From: Candidatus Saccharimonadota bacterium
GTDB lineage: Bacteria > Patescibacteriota > Saccharimonadia > Saccharimonadales > Saccharimonadaceae
Assembly: GCA_028289065.1 (NCBI GenBank)
Contig: JAQGHA010000009.1
Location: 62,001 to 126,000 of the forward strand
Direction of reading: 5' to 3'
Length of the DNA: 64,000 bases
The position numbers and the translations under genes were made by a program. Positions within the stretch are counted from its first letter, which is position 1; every line of letters starts with the position of its first letter. Positions 24,178 through 33,950 of the stretch are shown here, piece by piece. The notes beneath the pieces are model-generated. The model was not told where the DNA came from, did no database searches, and was given only the letters and a program-made list of their open reading frames with translations.

Positions 24178-25065
24178 TTAGGCTTCTTGGCGACACGCTT
24201 CGGTATGGAATAGTAGGTCAGGGTTCTGTTTACAGTTTTCGCAAATTAACACCAGGTCATTACAATTCGCCCAGGCGCAGTTTTCAAAATTACTAGTTTT
24301 GCTTTGACAGTGAGTACATTCACCAATCGTTTTCGTATGGTCACTAAATTCAACCGTCATACGGTCATCAAAAACGCGTAAGCTGCCTTCCCATAGGCCA
24401 TCATCACCGTAAGCTTCACCATATTTCACAATTCCACCATCCATTTGGTAAACATCTGTAAAGCCACGCTTTTTCATCATGGCCGAAATAACTTCACAAC
24501 GTATTCCGCCGGTGCAATACGTCACTATTTTTTTACCTTTGATATCATCGTATTTATCACTTTCCAGTTCAGCAATAAAGTCTCGCGAGGTATTAGTATT
24601 TGGTACGATCGCATTTTTAAATTTACCAATTTTGGCTTCGTGTTCGTTACGACCATCAAAGAAAATAACGTCGTCACCGAATTGTTCGACAAGTTCATGG
24701 ACTTGTTTTGGTTTTAAGTGCACACCACCACCTACGACACCTTTTTCATCAACTTTAAATTCATCTTCACTATTTTGAAACCCTACCAGTTCACGGCGTG
24801 TTTTCACACCCATACGCGGGAAATCCTCACGAGTACCGTCGCTCCATTTAAAAACGACGTCTTTAAAGGCTGAGTATGTTTTTGTTTCTTTTATATAAGC
24901 TTTCAAATCATCCATTTCACCACCAACTGTACCATTTAAGCCTTGGGTACTAATTAAAATACGGCCGCGTAAGTTCAAGCTAAGAGTAAGGTTTTTTTGC
25001 CATAACTTAACAGCCTCAGGGTCGCTGATAGGTGCGAATTTATAATAAAGTAAAATCTTTTGCAT
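24178..25065 (-). CDS. trhO: tRNA uridine(34) hydroxylase TrhO (rhodanese family)
   Basis: Makes 5-hydroxyuridine at tRNA wobble U34. The N-terminal ferredoxin-like domain (LYYKFAPISDPEAV, RGRILISTQGLNGTVGG) and a rhodanese domain with the loop YCTGGIRCE holding the active Cys (about residue 180) are intact. The C-terminal about 60 residues carry eight cysteines (ECTHCQSKT, CAWANC, LICENC), a likely zinc site. About 295 residues. The start at 25065 (MQKILLYY) is chosen over an upstream TTG because a TATAGT at 25074-25079 lies 8 nt before it. Confidence 0.93.
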   Translation of the reverse strand: MQKILLYYKFAPISDPEAVKLWQKNLTLSLNLRGRILISTQGLNGTVGGEMDDLKAYIKETKTYSAFKDVVFKWSDGTREDFPRMGVKTRRELVGFQNSEDEFKVDEKGVVGGGVHLKPKQVHELVEQFGDDVIFFDGRNEHEAKIGKFKNAIVPNTNTSRDFIAELESDKYDDIKGKKIVTYCTGGIRCEVISAMMKKRGFTDVYQMDGGIVKYGEAYGDDGLWEGSLRVFDDRMTVEFSDHTKTIGECTHCQSKTSNFENCAWANCNDLVLICENCKQNPDLLFHTEACRQEA

Positions 25066-25118
25066 CAACACCAACTATAGCACTTTTAACCCTTTAAATC
25101 CAGGTGTATACTAGCACC

Positions 25119-25484
25119 ATGACAACACAAAGCGATCCACGGGTAGATGAATATATAGCTCAGTTCCCGGAACTGGCACAACAGCGCATGCACGTACTAC
25201 GAAAAATTATTCGCCGTACCTTTCCAACTGCAATTGAAGATATTAGCTATAAAATGCCCGCCTATCGTTTAGAAGCCGGCAAAATGCCAGTAGTGTTTTT
25301 TGGCGCATACGAGAAGCATATTGGGGTATACGCTGTTTTAACCCCACAAGATACAAAGTTATATAAACAAATCGAACCCTACAATAACGGTAAAGGCACC
25401 TTACGGTTCGATAATAACAAACCGCTCCCGGTGGTTTTAATCGAACAAGTTCTGGCGCACCAGTATGTTCACTTAATAAAATAG
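25119..25484 (+). CDS. DUF1801/YdhG-like protein
   Basis: A 121-residue soluble protein: PELAQQRMHVLRKIIRRTFPTAIEDISYKMPAYRL, then KMPVVFFGAYEKHIGVYA and a C-terminal NNGKGTLRF / VVLIEQVLAHQ pattern as in the YdhG branch of DUF1801. Distant relative of 3994-4389. The start at 25119 follows a TATACT (25107-25112) by 6 nt, making it the tightest leaderless case in the window; an upstream in-frame ATG at 25104 would precede the -10 box and is rejected. Confidence 0.8.
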   Translation: MTTQSDPRVDEYIAQFPELAQQRMHVLRKIIRRTFPTAIEDISYKMPAYRLEAGKMPVVFFGAYEKHIGVYAVLTPQDTKLYKQIEPYNNGKGTLRFDNNKPLPVVLIEQVLAHQYVHLIK

Positions 25485-25513
25485 TTTACAATCTATCCAT
25501 TCTTCGATAAACT
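25485..25513 (+). promoter_or_regulatory. Promoter of the ABC exporter unit
   Basis: TTTACA (25485-25490) and TAAACT (25508-25513) with a 17-nt spacer. The perfect 12-bp palindrome GACCCGCGGGTC at 25525-25536 lies a few bases downstream of the predicted start and could be an operator. Confidence 0.6.
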
Positions 25514-25522
25514 ACAAGAACT

Positions 25523-25585
25523 ATGACCCGCGGGTCCTCTACGTGCATACGTTTGGACGGCCAAACCAATAGCACTACTTTTTAA
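25523..25585 (+). CDS. Putative 20-residue leader peptide of the ABC exporter
   Basis: ATG at 25523 is 9 nt after the TAAACT box, so it would be read as a leaderless ORF; it runs 20 codons to TAA at 25583-25585 and ends 32 nt before the exporter GTG. The peptide begins MTRGSSTCIR. It covers the palindrome and a TTTGG/CCAAA hairpin. This layout is like ribosome-sensing leaders of drug-resistance genes, but composition over so few codons proves nothing. Confidence 0.3.
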   Translation: MTRGSSTCIRLDGQTNSTTF

Positions 25586-25616
25586 ACAAACTATAGGCTC
25601 AAAGGAGGTTCTTCTC

Positions 25617-27368
25617 GTGTCCACTAACGCCACGACTATTAAGCTGTATTGGCAGCAAATCAGAAAATATAAACTCAGTTTTTTTACGATGCTTTTTGGT
25701 ATTCCAATCGCTGCCTTGTGTATAGATACAGCGGTTCCGTATTTCTTATCGCAGGCCGTGGGCACCCTGGCAGCCGGTGATTCGTCAACTTTATGGAGCT
25801 TCATTATCCTGGCAAGTTGTGCGGCTGTTGCGGGGTTTGCTTTTAACCTTCTAGGTTTTCAAAGCGCCATTTACCATGAAAGCCATGTCCGCCAAGACCT
25901 GACGATTGATACCGCAGAACAACTCATTCAAAAAGATCAAAACTTTTTCTCAAACCAAAAAATTGGTGCGCTCACTGGTTATTTTATCTCATTCGTTACG
26001 TCACACATTGACCTACAAGATTTATTTATCATCCGTACCATTTCTTTTGTATTAAGTATCGGTACAGGTCTGACAATTATCTTTTTGCACGCGCCTTTGC
26101 TTGGTGCTATTATCTTAGCCCTGATAATAGGATTGGTTGTCCAAATTCGTTTTTCATTAAAAATACGCATGCCTTATCGAATGGAACGCAAACGCCTCGT
26201 TGGTGAAGTAAATGGCGCAGCGGCGGATTCAATCGCAAATTCATTGACTGTAAAAACTTTTGCTAATGAGAAGTCCGAACAATCAACTCTTATCAAGCTA
26301 ACAGAAAAATATCGCAGTGTTTACCGTAAAGATTTTCGCCTCATGTCGGTTGAAGGTTCATTACGAATCCTTCTTATGACAACCGTCCAAATCATTGCTA
26401 TTGTCATCATCGCCGGCCTGCTTTCAAATAAATCACTTGAACTCGGTATAGCTATATTTACCATCGCCTATCTACAACGTATCGCCACTCAGTTGTTTAC
26501 CCTTGGCGAAATTATCAATGGCTACGATCGAATTTTCTTAGCAGTTGCCCCAATGACAGAAATACTAATGCAAGCAAATGACATTAACGATGCCCCTCAC
26601 GCTCATAAACTGAAAGTCACAAAAGGTGAAATTGATTTTAAAGATGTTGTTTACGCCTATTCAGACAGCGCTGATGTAAATGTACTTAAATCACTTAACC
26701 TGCATATACCTAGCGGCCAAAAAGTAGGGTTAGTCGGTACATCTGGTGCTGGCAAAACCACGCTTACCAAATTACTTCTCAGGTTTGATGACAGTACTTC
26801 TGGTGATATTACAATCGATACTCAATCTATTAAGGACGTTACTCAAGAAAGCTTACGAAAAAATATCGCCTATGTTCCCCAGGAACCGACTCTCTTTCAT
26901 CGCAGCCTACGAGAAAATATTGCGTACGGCCGGCTCAATGCTACCGATGAAGAAATACTGAATGCCGCCAAACAAGCCAATGCGATGAGTTTTATTAAAA
27001 AGCTGCCCGATGGTCTAGATACTATTGTGGGTGAACGCGGAATTAAATTATCTGGTGGCCAACGGCAACGCATCGCCATCGCTCGAGCTATTTTAAAAGA
27101 CGCGCCCATTCTGCTGCTTGATGAAGCGACTTCAGCGCTCGACTCTGAGTCCGAAAAATCAATTCAACAAGCATTTGAAAAATTAATGCAAGGTCGCACG
27201 AGTATCGTGATAGCTCACCGGCTATCAACCATCGCCAAACTCGATCGAATTATCGTTATGGACCACGGCAAGATAGTGGAAGATGGTACTCACCAAGAAC
27301 TTATTGACCATGGTGGTATTTATGCAAGGCTTTGGGCTCATCAATCTGGTGGATTTATAGAAGAATAG
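25617..27368 (+). CDS. ABC exporter, fused permease-ATPase
   Basis: A 583-residue half-transporter of the MsbA/multidrug type. Six membrane helices fill about residues 1-310; the ATPase follows with Walker A GTSGAGKTT, Q-loop AYVPQEPTLF, signature LSGGQRQR, Walker B ILLLDEATSALD and switch His in AHRLS. Substrate (lipid, peptide or drug) cannot be told from sequence. The GTG start is fixed by a full AAAGGAGG ribosome site 8 nt upstream. It is one of the minority of genes here with a classic leader, and that leader contains a candidate leader peptide and palindrome. A bidirectional terminator follows. Confidence 0.93.
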   Translation: MSTNATTIKLYWQQIRKYKLSFFTMLFGIPIAALCIDTAVPYFLSQAVGTLAAGDSSTLWSFIILASCAAVAGFAFNLLGFQSAIYHESHVRQDLTIDTAEQLIQKDQNFFSNQKIGALTGYFISFVTSHIDLQDLFIIRTISFVLSIGTGLTIIFLHAPLLGAIILALIIGLVVQIRFSLKIRMPYRMERKRLVGEVNGAAADSIANSLTVKTFANEKSEQSTLIKLTEKYRSVYRKDFRLMSVEGSLRILLMTTVQIIAIVIIAGLLSNKSLELGIAIFTIAYLQRIATQLFTLGEIINGYDRIFLAVAPMTEILMQANDINDAPHAHKLKVTKGEIDFKDVVYAYSDSADVNVLKSLNLHIPSGQKVGLVGTSGAGKTTLTKLLLRFDDSTSGDITIDTQSIKDVTQESLRKNIAYVPQEPTLFHRSLRENIAYGRLNATDEEILNAAKQANAMSFIKKLPDGLDTIVGERGIKLSGGQRQRIAIARAILKDAPILLLDEATSALDSESEKSIQQAFEKLMQGRTSIVIAHRLSTIAKLDRIIVMDHGKIVEDGTHQELIDHGGIYARLWAHQSGGFIEE

Positions 27369-27379
27369 TCCTCAAATAA

Positions 27380-27414
27380 AAAATCCTGCTAACATTTGTC
27401 AGCAGGATTTTTTG
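27380..27414. terminator. Bidirectional terminator between the exporter and L25 genes
   Basis: AAAATCCTGCT...AGCAGGATTTT forms an 11-bp stem with A and T runs on both sides; it serves the convergent genes on each side. Confidence 0.85.
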
Positions 27415-27426
27415 TATTAGTTGCTA

Positions 27427-28158
27427 CTATTTATTAGCGTCAACGTTTGATTGCTTTGGCTCGTCTTGGAGCTTTCCGCCTGGTTTGGTTTCTTCAGCTT
27501 GTGAATCTTGTGGAGTATCCGCACCATTCTCAGCTTCAACATCGTCGTCGATAGTTGCATCACCAGCAGTTGCTTCGTTAGCAGCTTCAAGGGCAGCTGG
27601 TTCGTAAACATTGGCTACAACCAATTCAAGGTCTTGCTCAGCGTCAGCGAATTCAACACCTTCAGGTAGAACGATGTCGGCAACGGTAATTTTATCTTCG
27701 TCAGTTTCAAGGTGAGCAATTGATAGTTCAATTGATTCAGGAAGTAAGGCTGGTTTTGCCTTAACTTCAAGGTGCTCAATAGCTTGTAGCACAATCAGGC
27801 CAGCTTTTTCAGCAGCGCTTTCGCCCAGGCCAGTAAGAATAATTGGCACTTGGGTAGTAATAACGTCGTTTTGCTTAATGGCGTGGAAAGCAACGTGCAA
27901 AAGGCCGTGCTTTACAGGGTCGATTTCAACGTCCTTGATGATAGCGAGCTTCTTCTTACCATCGATAGTAAGGTGCACAGGTGTGTGCAAGCCAGCTTCG
28001 CGAATAACTTTCATTGTTTCAACTACTGCAGATTGTGTTGATATTGGTTCGTCTTGACCACCATAGACGACACTCGGAATAATACCATCTTGGCGAAGTT
28101 TAGTAACCTTCTTACCAGTCGCTTGGCGTGTGTCTAGTTTTAATGTAATTTCGTGCAT
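27427..28158 (-). CDS. rplY: 50S ribosomal protein L25 / CTC family
   Basis: Binds 5S rRNA. Residues about 1-90 are the L25 domain (LKLDTRQATGKKVTKLRQDGIIPSVVYG), about 95-185 the TL5 C-terminal domain (VTTQVPIILTGLGESAAEKAG) and the last about 40 residues are an acidic, Asp/Glu/Ala-rich tail. 243 residues, as in the long CTC type. The start at 28158 is fixed by GGGGAG 4 nt upstream; the open frame continues 78 codons upstream without a start signal. A TATAAT about 40 nt upstream gives a normal leader. Confidence 0.93.
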   Translation of the reverse strand: MHEITLKLDTRQATGKKVTKLRQDGIIPSVVYGGQDEPISTQSAVVETMKVIREAGLHTPVHLTIDGKKKLAIIKDVEIDPVKHGLLHVAFHAIKQNDVITTQVPIILTGLGESAAEKAGLIVLQAIEHLEVKAKPALLPESIELSIAHLETDEDKITVADIVLPEGVEFADAEQDLELVVANVYEPAALEAANEATAGDATIDDDVEAENGADTPQDSQAEETKPGGKLQDEPKQSNVDANK

Positions 28159-28261
28159 GTGTCTCCCCTTTAAACTGTTGTTGTGACTGCCATCAATTAT
28201 AGCATATTTATAGTATTTTGACGAATAGAGTTCAGAGGCGCGGCGTGCTATAATTTGAGTA

Positions 28262-28936
28262 ATGATACCGGGTGTTGATTTAATCGAATTTATTAAGTGG
28301 GCAAGCATCTTAGGTGTGGCCGCAATTGTATTCGCTGAATCAGGTTTGTTAATTGGTTTTTTCTTACCTGGTGACAGTTTACTCTTCGCCACCGGCTTCT
28401 TGATTCACTCCGGCTTCCTGGATATTAGTATCCACCTGGCCGTATTGATTGTGTTTGTCGCTGCAGTTCTAGGCGACAGTGTCGGGTATACGTTCGGGCG
28501 AAAATTAGGGCCTCGCTTGTTTAAAAAACAAGACGCTCGCTTATTCAAACAAGAATATATTCAGCGAGCTCAAGCTTTTTATGATAAGCATGGCGGCAAA
28601 ACAATTATTATTGCCCGTTTCATTCCAATTGTCCGTACCTTTGCACCAATTGTCGCCGGGGCTGGCGAAATGAACTACCGTCGCTTCTTAGCTTTTAACC
28701 TTGTCGGCGCTTTACTATGGGCTGCTGGTATTACGTATGCTGGGTATCTACTTGGTGGTGTGTTCGAATCTATGGGTATTGAGATTGATACAATCCTACT
28801 GCCAATTATCGCCATTATCATTTTCATATCAGTCCTCCCACCTGCAATCCACTTACTCAAAGATAAGAAAAACCGTGACGCTCTATGGTACGGTGTGAAA
28901 AAACAATTCAAAACACTGTTTAGCCGTAGTAAATAA
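28262..28936 (+). CDS. DedA family membrane protein
   Basis: A 224-residue integral membrane protein of the DedA/SNARE-associated family, members of which move lipid carriers such as undecaprenyl phosphate. Family motifs: FAESGLLIGFFLPGDSLL, GDSVGYTFGRKLG, KHGGKTIIIARFIPIVRTFAPIVAG with the conserved Arg pair, and FNLVGALLWA. Four to five membrane segments. TATAAT at 28249-28254 is 7 nt from the ATG, preceded by TG (extended -10), with no ribosome site: a clear leaderless candidate. It diverges from the L25 gene. Confidence 0.92.
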   Translation: MIPGVDLIEFIKWASILGVAAIVFAESGLLIGFFLPGDSLLFATGFLIHSGFLDISIHLAVLIVFVAAVLGDSVGYTFGRKLGPRLFKKQDARLFKQEYIQRAQAFYDKHGGKTIIIARFIPIVRTFAPIVAGAGEMNYRRFLAFNLVGALLWAAGITYAGYLLGGVFESMGIEIDTILLPIIAIIIFISVLPPAIHLLKDKKNRDALWYGVKKQFKTLFSRSK

Positions 28937-28986
28937 CCCCTTCGAGCTTGCTAAATAGCGCTTATGCCTCCATACTTATCAGCACT

Positions 28987-30765
28987 ATGGGGCATCAGGT
29001 AAACAAACATCTTGGTTCAACTTTACACGATAATGGTGTGAACTTTGCGGTGTGGGCGCCGTTTGCCAAGGAAGTCAACCTGCTACTTACGGTTGAGTTC
29101 GATTCTAAAAAAATTCCTATGGCCAGCGATGGCAAAGGCTACTGGAGCGTTGATGACGTCGATGCTAAAGCTGGTCAATCTTATTTATACGAAATCACTA
29201 CGCCATCAGGCGAAAAACTCAAACGTAACGACCCTTACGCCCGGCAGCTTACCGATTCTGATAACGGTGCATCGATTATTGTTGTTCACGATTTTAAATG
29301 GGGTGATGCCGAACATTTTTCAGCTGTTGAACATAACAAAGCAATTATTTATGAGTTACACATCGGAACATTTCATCGCCCCGATGCTTCGACTGCTGGT
29401 ACGTTTTATACGGCTATCGAAAAACTCGACTACCTAAAAAGTTTAGGCGTTAATTATATCGAACTGATGCCTATTACCAGCATGGCGCAAAGTTATGGTT
29501 GGGGCTATGCGCCAAATTATATCTTTTCAGTTGAGCATGCCTATGGTGGACGGCGCGGTTTACTGGAGTTTGTAAAAGCCTGCCACGAAAAAGGCATCGG
29601 CGTCATTTTGGACGTCGTGTACAACCACTTCTTTAATAAAACTGACTTATGGCAATACGATGGCTGGAGTGAAAACGATCGTGGAGGTATTTATTTTTAT
29701 AACGACGAGCGCGGTGTTACACCATGGGGTGGCCGTCCTGATTATGGCCGCGCCGAAGTTCGACAGTTCATACTTGATAACGTCGCCATGTGGCTAAGTG
29801 AATTTAAAATTGATGGCCTCCGGGTTGATTCAACTATTTATATGCGAAATAGTGACGGCAGTAACGATAAGCCGGAACTTGACATTACCGATGCCTGGAG
29901 CTTACTTGGCGAAATTAATAACTTAGCTCATAAAATAAACCCAAACGCCCTCTTGATTGCCGAAGATAACTCAAGTAACCCGGGCATTGTTCAGCCAACC
30001 ACAAAAGACGGTATGGGTTTCAACGCTCAATGGGAAATTGGCTTTCCGCACGTTATTCGCGATAGCTTAGGTATTACAAACAACCCTGACCAGCCACGAT
30101 TAGACGGTATCAAATATGAACTTGACCATACCTATACTGGTAATGCGTTCGATAAAGTTATTTTTAGCGACTCACACGATACCGCTGCCAATGGTTCGGT
30201 ACGATTAAACGAAGCTGTCACACCAGGCAATGCGGGTAGCGTCTTCGCCCGCCAACGAACACTTCTGGCCAGCGCTGCCACTTTAACGGCCCCTGGCATA
30301 CCTATGTTGCTGCAAGGACAGGAGTTTATGCAAGAAGGTGCTTTCAATGACTGGCAGATGTTAGATTGGGCTAAAACTGGCCAATTTGCCGGCATTGTTT
30401 TAGCTCATCAGCACTTAATCAACCTGCGCCTAAATACTTTTGATAATACCCGTGGACTACTTGGTCAATCAACCCAATTATTCCATCGAGATGATGCAAA
30501 TAACATTATTGGTTTTCACCGCTGGGACAAGGGCGGCCCGCTAGATGATACCTTGGTCATTATTAATTTTGATAAAGTCCGGCTACAGAATTACGAACTA
30601 TCCCTACCAGATAGCGGCGAATGGCGAGTGCGTTTTAATAGCAGCTGGAAAGGTTATAGCCCTGATTTTCACGATACACCGACTGAAATAATCAGTGCTG
30701 ATGATGCAAAGAAAGCGTCCATCAACATGTCGGAGTTTAGTGTCTTAATTTTATCGAAGGACTAG
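28987..30765 (+). CDS. GH13 alpha-glucan enzyme (branching enzyme / maltooligosyl-trehalose hydrolase type)
   Basis: About 592 residues: an N-terminal carbohydrate-binding beta domain ([22 protein letters not shown]), a TIM barrel with [11 protein letters not shown], the nucleophile Asp in DGLRVDST, the acid Glu in LLIAEDNSS, the transition-state Asp in FSDSHDT, and a C-terminal beta domain. [19 protein letters not shown] fits both GlgB-like and TreZ-like enzymes, so branching versus trehalose release is not settled; a trehalase gene elsewhere in the window mildly favours TreZ. The start at 28987 ([10 protein letters not shown]) is preferred to an unsupported 28948. Its stop overlaps the convergent uvrA stop by 4 nt. 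Confidence 0.85.
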   Translation: MGHQVNKHLGSTLHDNGVNFAVWAPFAKEVNLLLTVEFDSKKIPMASDGKGYWSVDDVDAKAGQSYLYEITTPSGEKLKRNDPYARQLTDSDNGASIIVVHDFKWGDAEHFSAVEHNKAIIYELHIGTFHRPDASTAGTFYTAIEKLDYLKSLGVNYIELMPITSMAQSYGWGYAPNYIFSVEHAYGGRRGLLEFVKACHEKGIGVILDVVYNHFFNKTDLWQYDGWSENDRGGIYFYNDERGVTPWGGRPDYGRAEVRQFILDNVAMWLSEFKIDGLRVDSTIYMRNSDGSNDKPELDITDAWSLLGEINNLAHKINPNALLIAEDNSSNPGIVQPTTKDGMGFNAQWEIGFPHVIRDSLGITNNPDQPRLDGIKYELDHTYTGNAFDKVIFSDSHDTAANGSVRLNEAVTPGNAGSVFARQRTLLASAATLTAPGIPMLLQGQEFMQEGAFNDWQMLDWAKTGQFAGIVLAHQHLINLRLNTFDNTRGLLGQSTQLFHRDDANNIIGFHRWDKGGPLDDTLVIINFDKVRLQNYELSLPDSGEWRVRFNSSWKGYSPDFHDTPTEIISADDAKKASINMSEFSVLILSKD

Positions 30766-33575
30766 AGTAGTTCTTTAAGGTATTTGCCGGTAAACGACTT
30801 GGCAACTTTTGTAATTGCTTCTGGTGTGCCACTGGCTACAACCATACCGCCACCTTGTCCACCTTCAGGACCCATATCGATCACATGGTCGGCACTTTTG
30901 ATAACGTCTAGGTTGTGTTCAATAATCACCATGCTATTTCCACCTTCAACAAGTTTGTGCAAAATACCCAACAGTCGTTTAACGTCAGCACTGTGCAACC
31001 CGGTTGTTGGTTCATCAAGAATATACAGTGTTTTTCCAGTTGATCGGCGTGAAAGTTCGGAAGCTAATTTAATACGTTGCGCTTCACCACCACTAAAGGT
31101 TGTGGCTGGTTGGCCAAGCCGAATATAGCCTAGACCGACATCGACAAGTGTATTTAGCTTACGAGCAATTGATGGAATATTCTCAAAGAACTTCGCACCT
31201 TGTTCAACAGTCATGTCTAACACATCGCTAATAGTTGCATCCTTGAATTTAATTTCAAGTGCTTCGCGGTTGTAACGTTTTCCCTTACATACATCACAAG
31301 TAACATACACATCTGGCAAAAAGTGCATTTCAATTTTGATAACACCATCACCCTGACAGTTTTCACAGCGGCCACCCTTAACGTTAAAGCTAAAGCGCCC
31401 CGCTTTGTAACCACGGATATTTGCTTCAGTCGTACCAGCAAATAATTCACGAATTGGTGTAAATACACCGGTATACGTCGCTGGGTTAGAGCGTGGTGTC
31501 CGGCCAATTGCTGATTGGTCGATAACAATTACTTTATCAAGTTGGTCGATACCTTCAATGTTATCGTGAGCACCAGGAATGGCGTGCGCGCGGTGCAAAC
31601 GTGCCGAAAGTTCTTTAGCCAAAATATCGTTAATGAGCGTTGATTTACCGCTACCACTCACGCCACTCACAACGGTCATCAAGCCAAGCGGTAAGGTAAC
31701 ATCAATATTCTTAAGGTTATTTTCACGGGCACCCTTAATAACTAACGCACGGTCTTTTTGGATTGAACGGCGCTTTTTAGGTATTTCAATTTTTTCAGTG
31801 CCACTCAAATATCGTCCAGTAATACTGGCTGGGTTTAAGGCAACCTCAGCTGGTGTACCGAAGGCCACTACTTCCCCACCAGCCACACCAGCGCCAGGTC
31901 CAATATCTAATAAGTAATCAGCTTGGCGAATAGTATCTTCGTCGTGTTCAACTACAAGCACCGTGTTACCCAAGTCACGAAGGTGCTTAAGTGTCGCGAT
32001 CAAACGGTCGTTGTCCCGTTGATGTAAACCAATCGAAGGTTCGTCAAGGACATACAACACACCTTCCAAGCCTGAACCAATTTGGGTAGCCAGACGGATA
32101 CGCTGGGCTTCTCCACCGGAAAGCGTATTAGCCGCTCGTGAAAGCTCAAGGTAGCTTAAACCAACATTATGCATAAAACCTAAGCGAGCCTGGATTTCTT
32201 TTAGAATTTGGGTTGCAATAAAAGCTTCTTGTTCATCCAGCTTCAAAGTATTTGCAAATAAGTCTAAGGCGTCCTCAACACCAAGTGTACAGATATCCAT
32301 AATGTTCAAACCGTGGATTGTTACTGCTAATACAACCGGCTTTAAACGAGCACCATGACAAGCAGTACATTCTCGATCACGCATAAAGCGTTCGATGTCT
32401 TTACGCATAAAGTCACTATCGGTTTCCTTGTAACGGCGTTCAAGGTTAGGTATTACACCTTCATAAGTTGAATCATATGAACGTCCGTCACCAAGTGAAA
32501 TACGATATTTTTCATCACCCGTTCCGTATAAAATCTTTTCGACAGCAGCGGCTGACATTTCTTTCACAGGTACCTTTAGGCTGAACTTGTGTGACTGGGC
32601 GACGGCATTCAAACGTTTCATATACCAAGCGTCGCTATTTACCCGATTATACGGACGAATCGAACCTTCGGCAATTGATAAATTAGGGTTAAATACCAAC
32701 TCTGGGTCAACTTCCAGCCGGCTTCCAAGGCCAGTACATACCGGGCAGGCACCTTGTGGCGCGTTAAAGCTAAACAGCCGAGGTTCAAGCTCGGGAATTT
32801 CCTCATTTGGATGGTCAACACAAGCGTACCGTTGGCTGTAAATAAATGATTGCTCAGAATCGACATCCATAATTTCCACCACTCCACCAGCAACATCCAG
32901 CGCTTGCTCGACTGATTGCGTGACGCGGCCGCGAACATCTTCTGACATTGCAATACGATCAACTACAATTTCAATATTGTGCTTATACTTCTTATCAAGA
33001 GTCGGATACTCATCCAATGAATACACAACGCCATCTACGCGAGCACGGGCGAACCCGAGCCGCCGATATTGTTCAGGTATGTGCGCGAACTCACCTTTTT
33101 TGTCTTTTGCAATTGGTGCCAGCACCATCAAACGAGAGCCTGATTCTAATTTCATAATTTCATCAATAATATCTTGGGGTGTTCGCCGGGTAACTGGTTT
33201 ACCGCAAATTGGACAGTGCGGCACACCAATGCGAGCATATAGCAAACGTAAGTAATCGTAGATTTCGGTGACTGTTGCAACTGTTGAACGTGGGTTTCGG
33301 CTGGTCGATTTTTGGTCGATACTAATAGCCGGGCTTAAACCTTCAATTTGGTCGACATCCGGTTTTTCCATAAGGCCCAAGAATTGCCGAGCATAGCTAG
33401 AAAGGCTTTCAACGTAGCGGCGCTGACCTTCGGCATAAATGGTATCAAAAGCTAAGCTTGATTTCCCTGAGCCACTTAAACCCGTAATAACAACGAGTTT
33501 GTCGCGCGGGATCTCAACACTAATATTTTTTAGGTTGTGCTCGCGAGCACCTGTAACACGTATAACCTCTGACAT
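30762..33575 (-). CDS. uvrA: Excinuclease ABC subunit A
   Basis: Damage-sensing ATPase of nucleotide excision repair. 937 residues, normal. Two ABC modules: Walker [15 protein letters not shown] and [14 protein letters not shown], two [24 protein letters not shown] signatures, and zinc motifs CPICGKPV...CPVCTG and CENCQGDG...[10 protein letters not shown] plus CTACHG. All key residues are present. TATAAT at 33585-33590, 9 nt before the ATG, with no ribosome site. UvrC and UvrD are also in the window but not linked; UvrB is not seen. Confidence 0.97.
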   Translation of the reverse strand: MSEVIRVTGAREHNLKNISVEIPRDKLVVITGLSGSGKSSLAFDTIYAEGQRRYVESLSSYARQFLGLMEKPDVDQIEGLSPAISIDQKSTSRNPRSTVATVTEIYDYLRLLYARIGVPHCPICGKPVTRRTPQDIIDEIMKLESGSRLMVLAPIAKDKKGEFAHIPEQYRRLGFARARVDGVVYSLDEYPTLDKKYKHNIEIVVDRIAMSEDVRGRVTQSVEQALDVAGGVVEIMDVDSEQSFIYSQRYACVDHPNEEIPELEPRLFSFNAPQGACPVCTGLGSRLEVDPELVFNPNLSIAEGSIRPYNRVNSDAWYMKRLNAVAQSHKFSLKVPVKEMSAAAVEKILYGTGDEKYRISLGDGRSYDSTYEGVIPNLERRYKETDSDFMRKDIERFMRDRECTACHGARLKPVVLAVTIHGLNIMDICTLGVEDALDLFANTLKLDEQEAFIATQILKEIQARLGFMHNVGLSYLELSRAANTLSGGEAQRIRLATQIGSGLEGVLYVLDEPSIGLHQRDNDRLIATLKHLRDLGNTVLVVEHDEDTIRQADYLLDIGPGAGVAGGEVVAFGTPAEVALNPASITGRYLSGTEKIEIPKKRRSIQKDRALVIKGARENNLKNIDVTLPLGLMTVVSGVSGSGKSTLINDILAKELSARLHRAHAIPGAHDNIEGIDQLDKVIVIDQSAIGRTPRSNPATYTGVFTPIRELFAGTTEANIRGYKAGRFSFNVKGGRCENCQGDGVIKIEMHFLPDVYVTCDVCKGKRYNREALEIKFKDATISDVLDMTVEQGAKFFENIPSIARKLNTLVDVGLGYIRLGQPATTFSGGEAQRIKLASELSRRSTGKTLYILDEPTTGLHSADVKRLLGILHKLVEGGNSMVIIEHNLDVIKSADHVIDMGPEGGQGGGMVVASGTPEAITKVAKSFTGKYLKELL

Positions 33576-33636
33576 AACCGTCTAATTATACACTTTTTTC
33601 AGACTTTTTTCTAGTATGCCATCATTACGCACATGC

Positions 33637-33666
33637 TTGCGTTCACTCCAACAGGGGTGTTATATT
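33637..33666 (+). promoter_or_regulatory. Promoter of the 83-residue membrane protein gene
   Basis: TTGCGT (33637-33642) and TATATT (33661-33666) with an 18-nt spacer; the start codon follows 32 nt later. Confidence 0.5.
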
Positions 33667-33698
33667 CTTTAAAACTTACTTACAGAAATTGACGAAAA

Positions 33699-33950
33699 AT
33701 GAAAAAAATTATTACCCTTATTTGCCTGATTATGTCAGCGCTGCTCATCCTCGACAGCATTCATTTTAGCCATGCTTTGATGATGTTTTACTTAGCCGGA
33801 ATTATTCCTGGTACTAATACCGTCATTGAAGCGAGTCAAATGCTTGAGATTTTTGCCCTAGTTTCAGGCTTTACCTTTGCTCGAATCATAAATTATATCG
33901 CCAAGTCATTCATACTTGAACTTACTGCTACTTCTCAAGTTCAAAGTTAG
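33699..33950 (+). CDS. Small two-helix membrane protein
   Basis: 83 residues with one hydrophobic segment at about 4-18 continuing to a second at about 24-40 and a third weaker one at 52-66; no cysteine, no known motif. A promoter is visible upstream, and the reading frame overlaps the convergent sbcB stop by 4 nt. No family recognised. Coding status rests on the promoter, the membrane pattern and tight packing. Confidence 0.5.
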   Translation: MKKIITLICLIMSALLILDSIHFSHALMMFYLAGIIPGTNTVIEASQMLEIFALVSGFTFARIINYIAKSFILELTATSQVQS

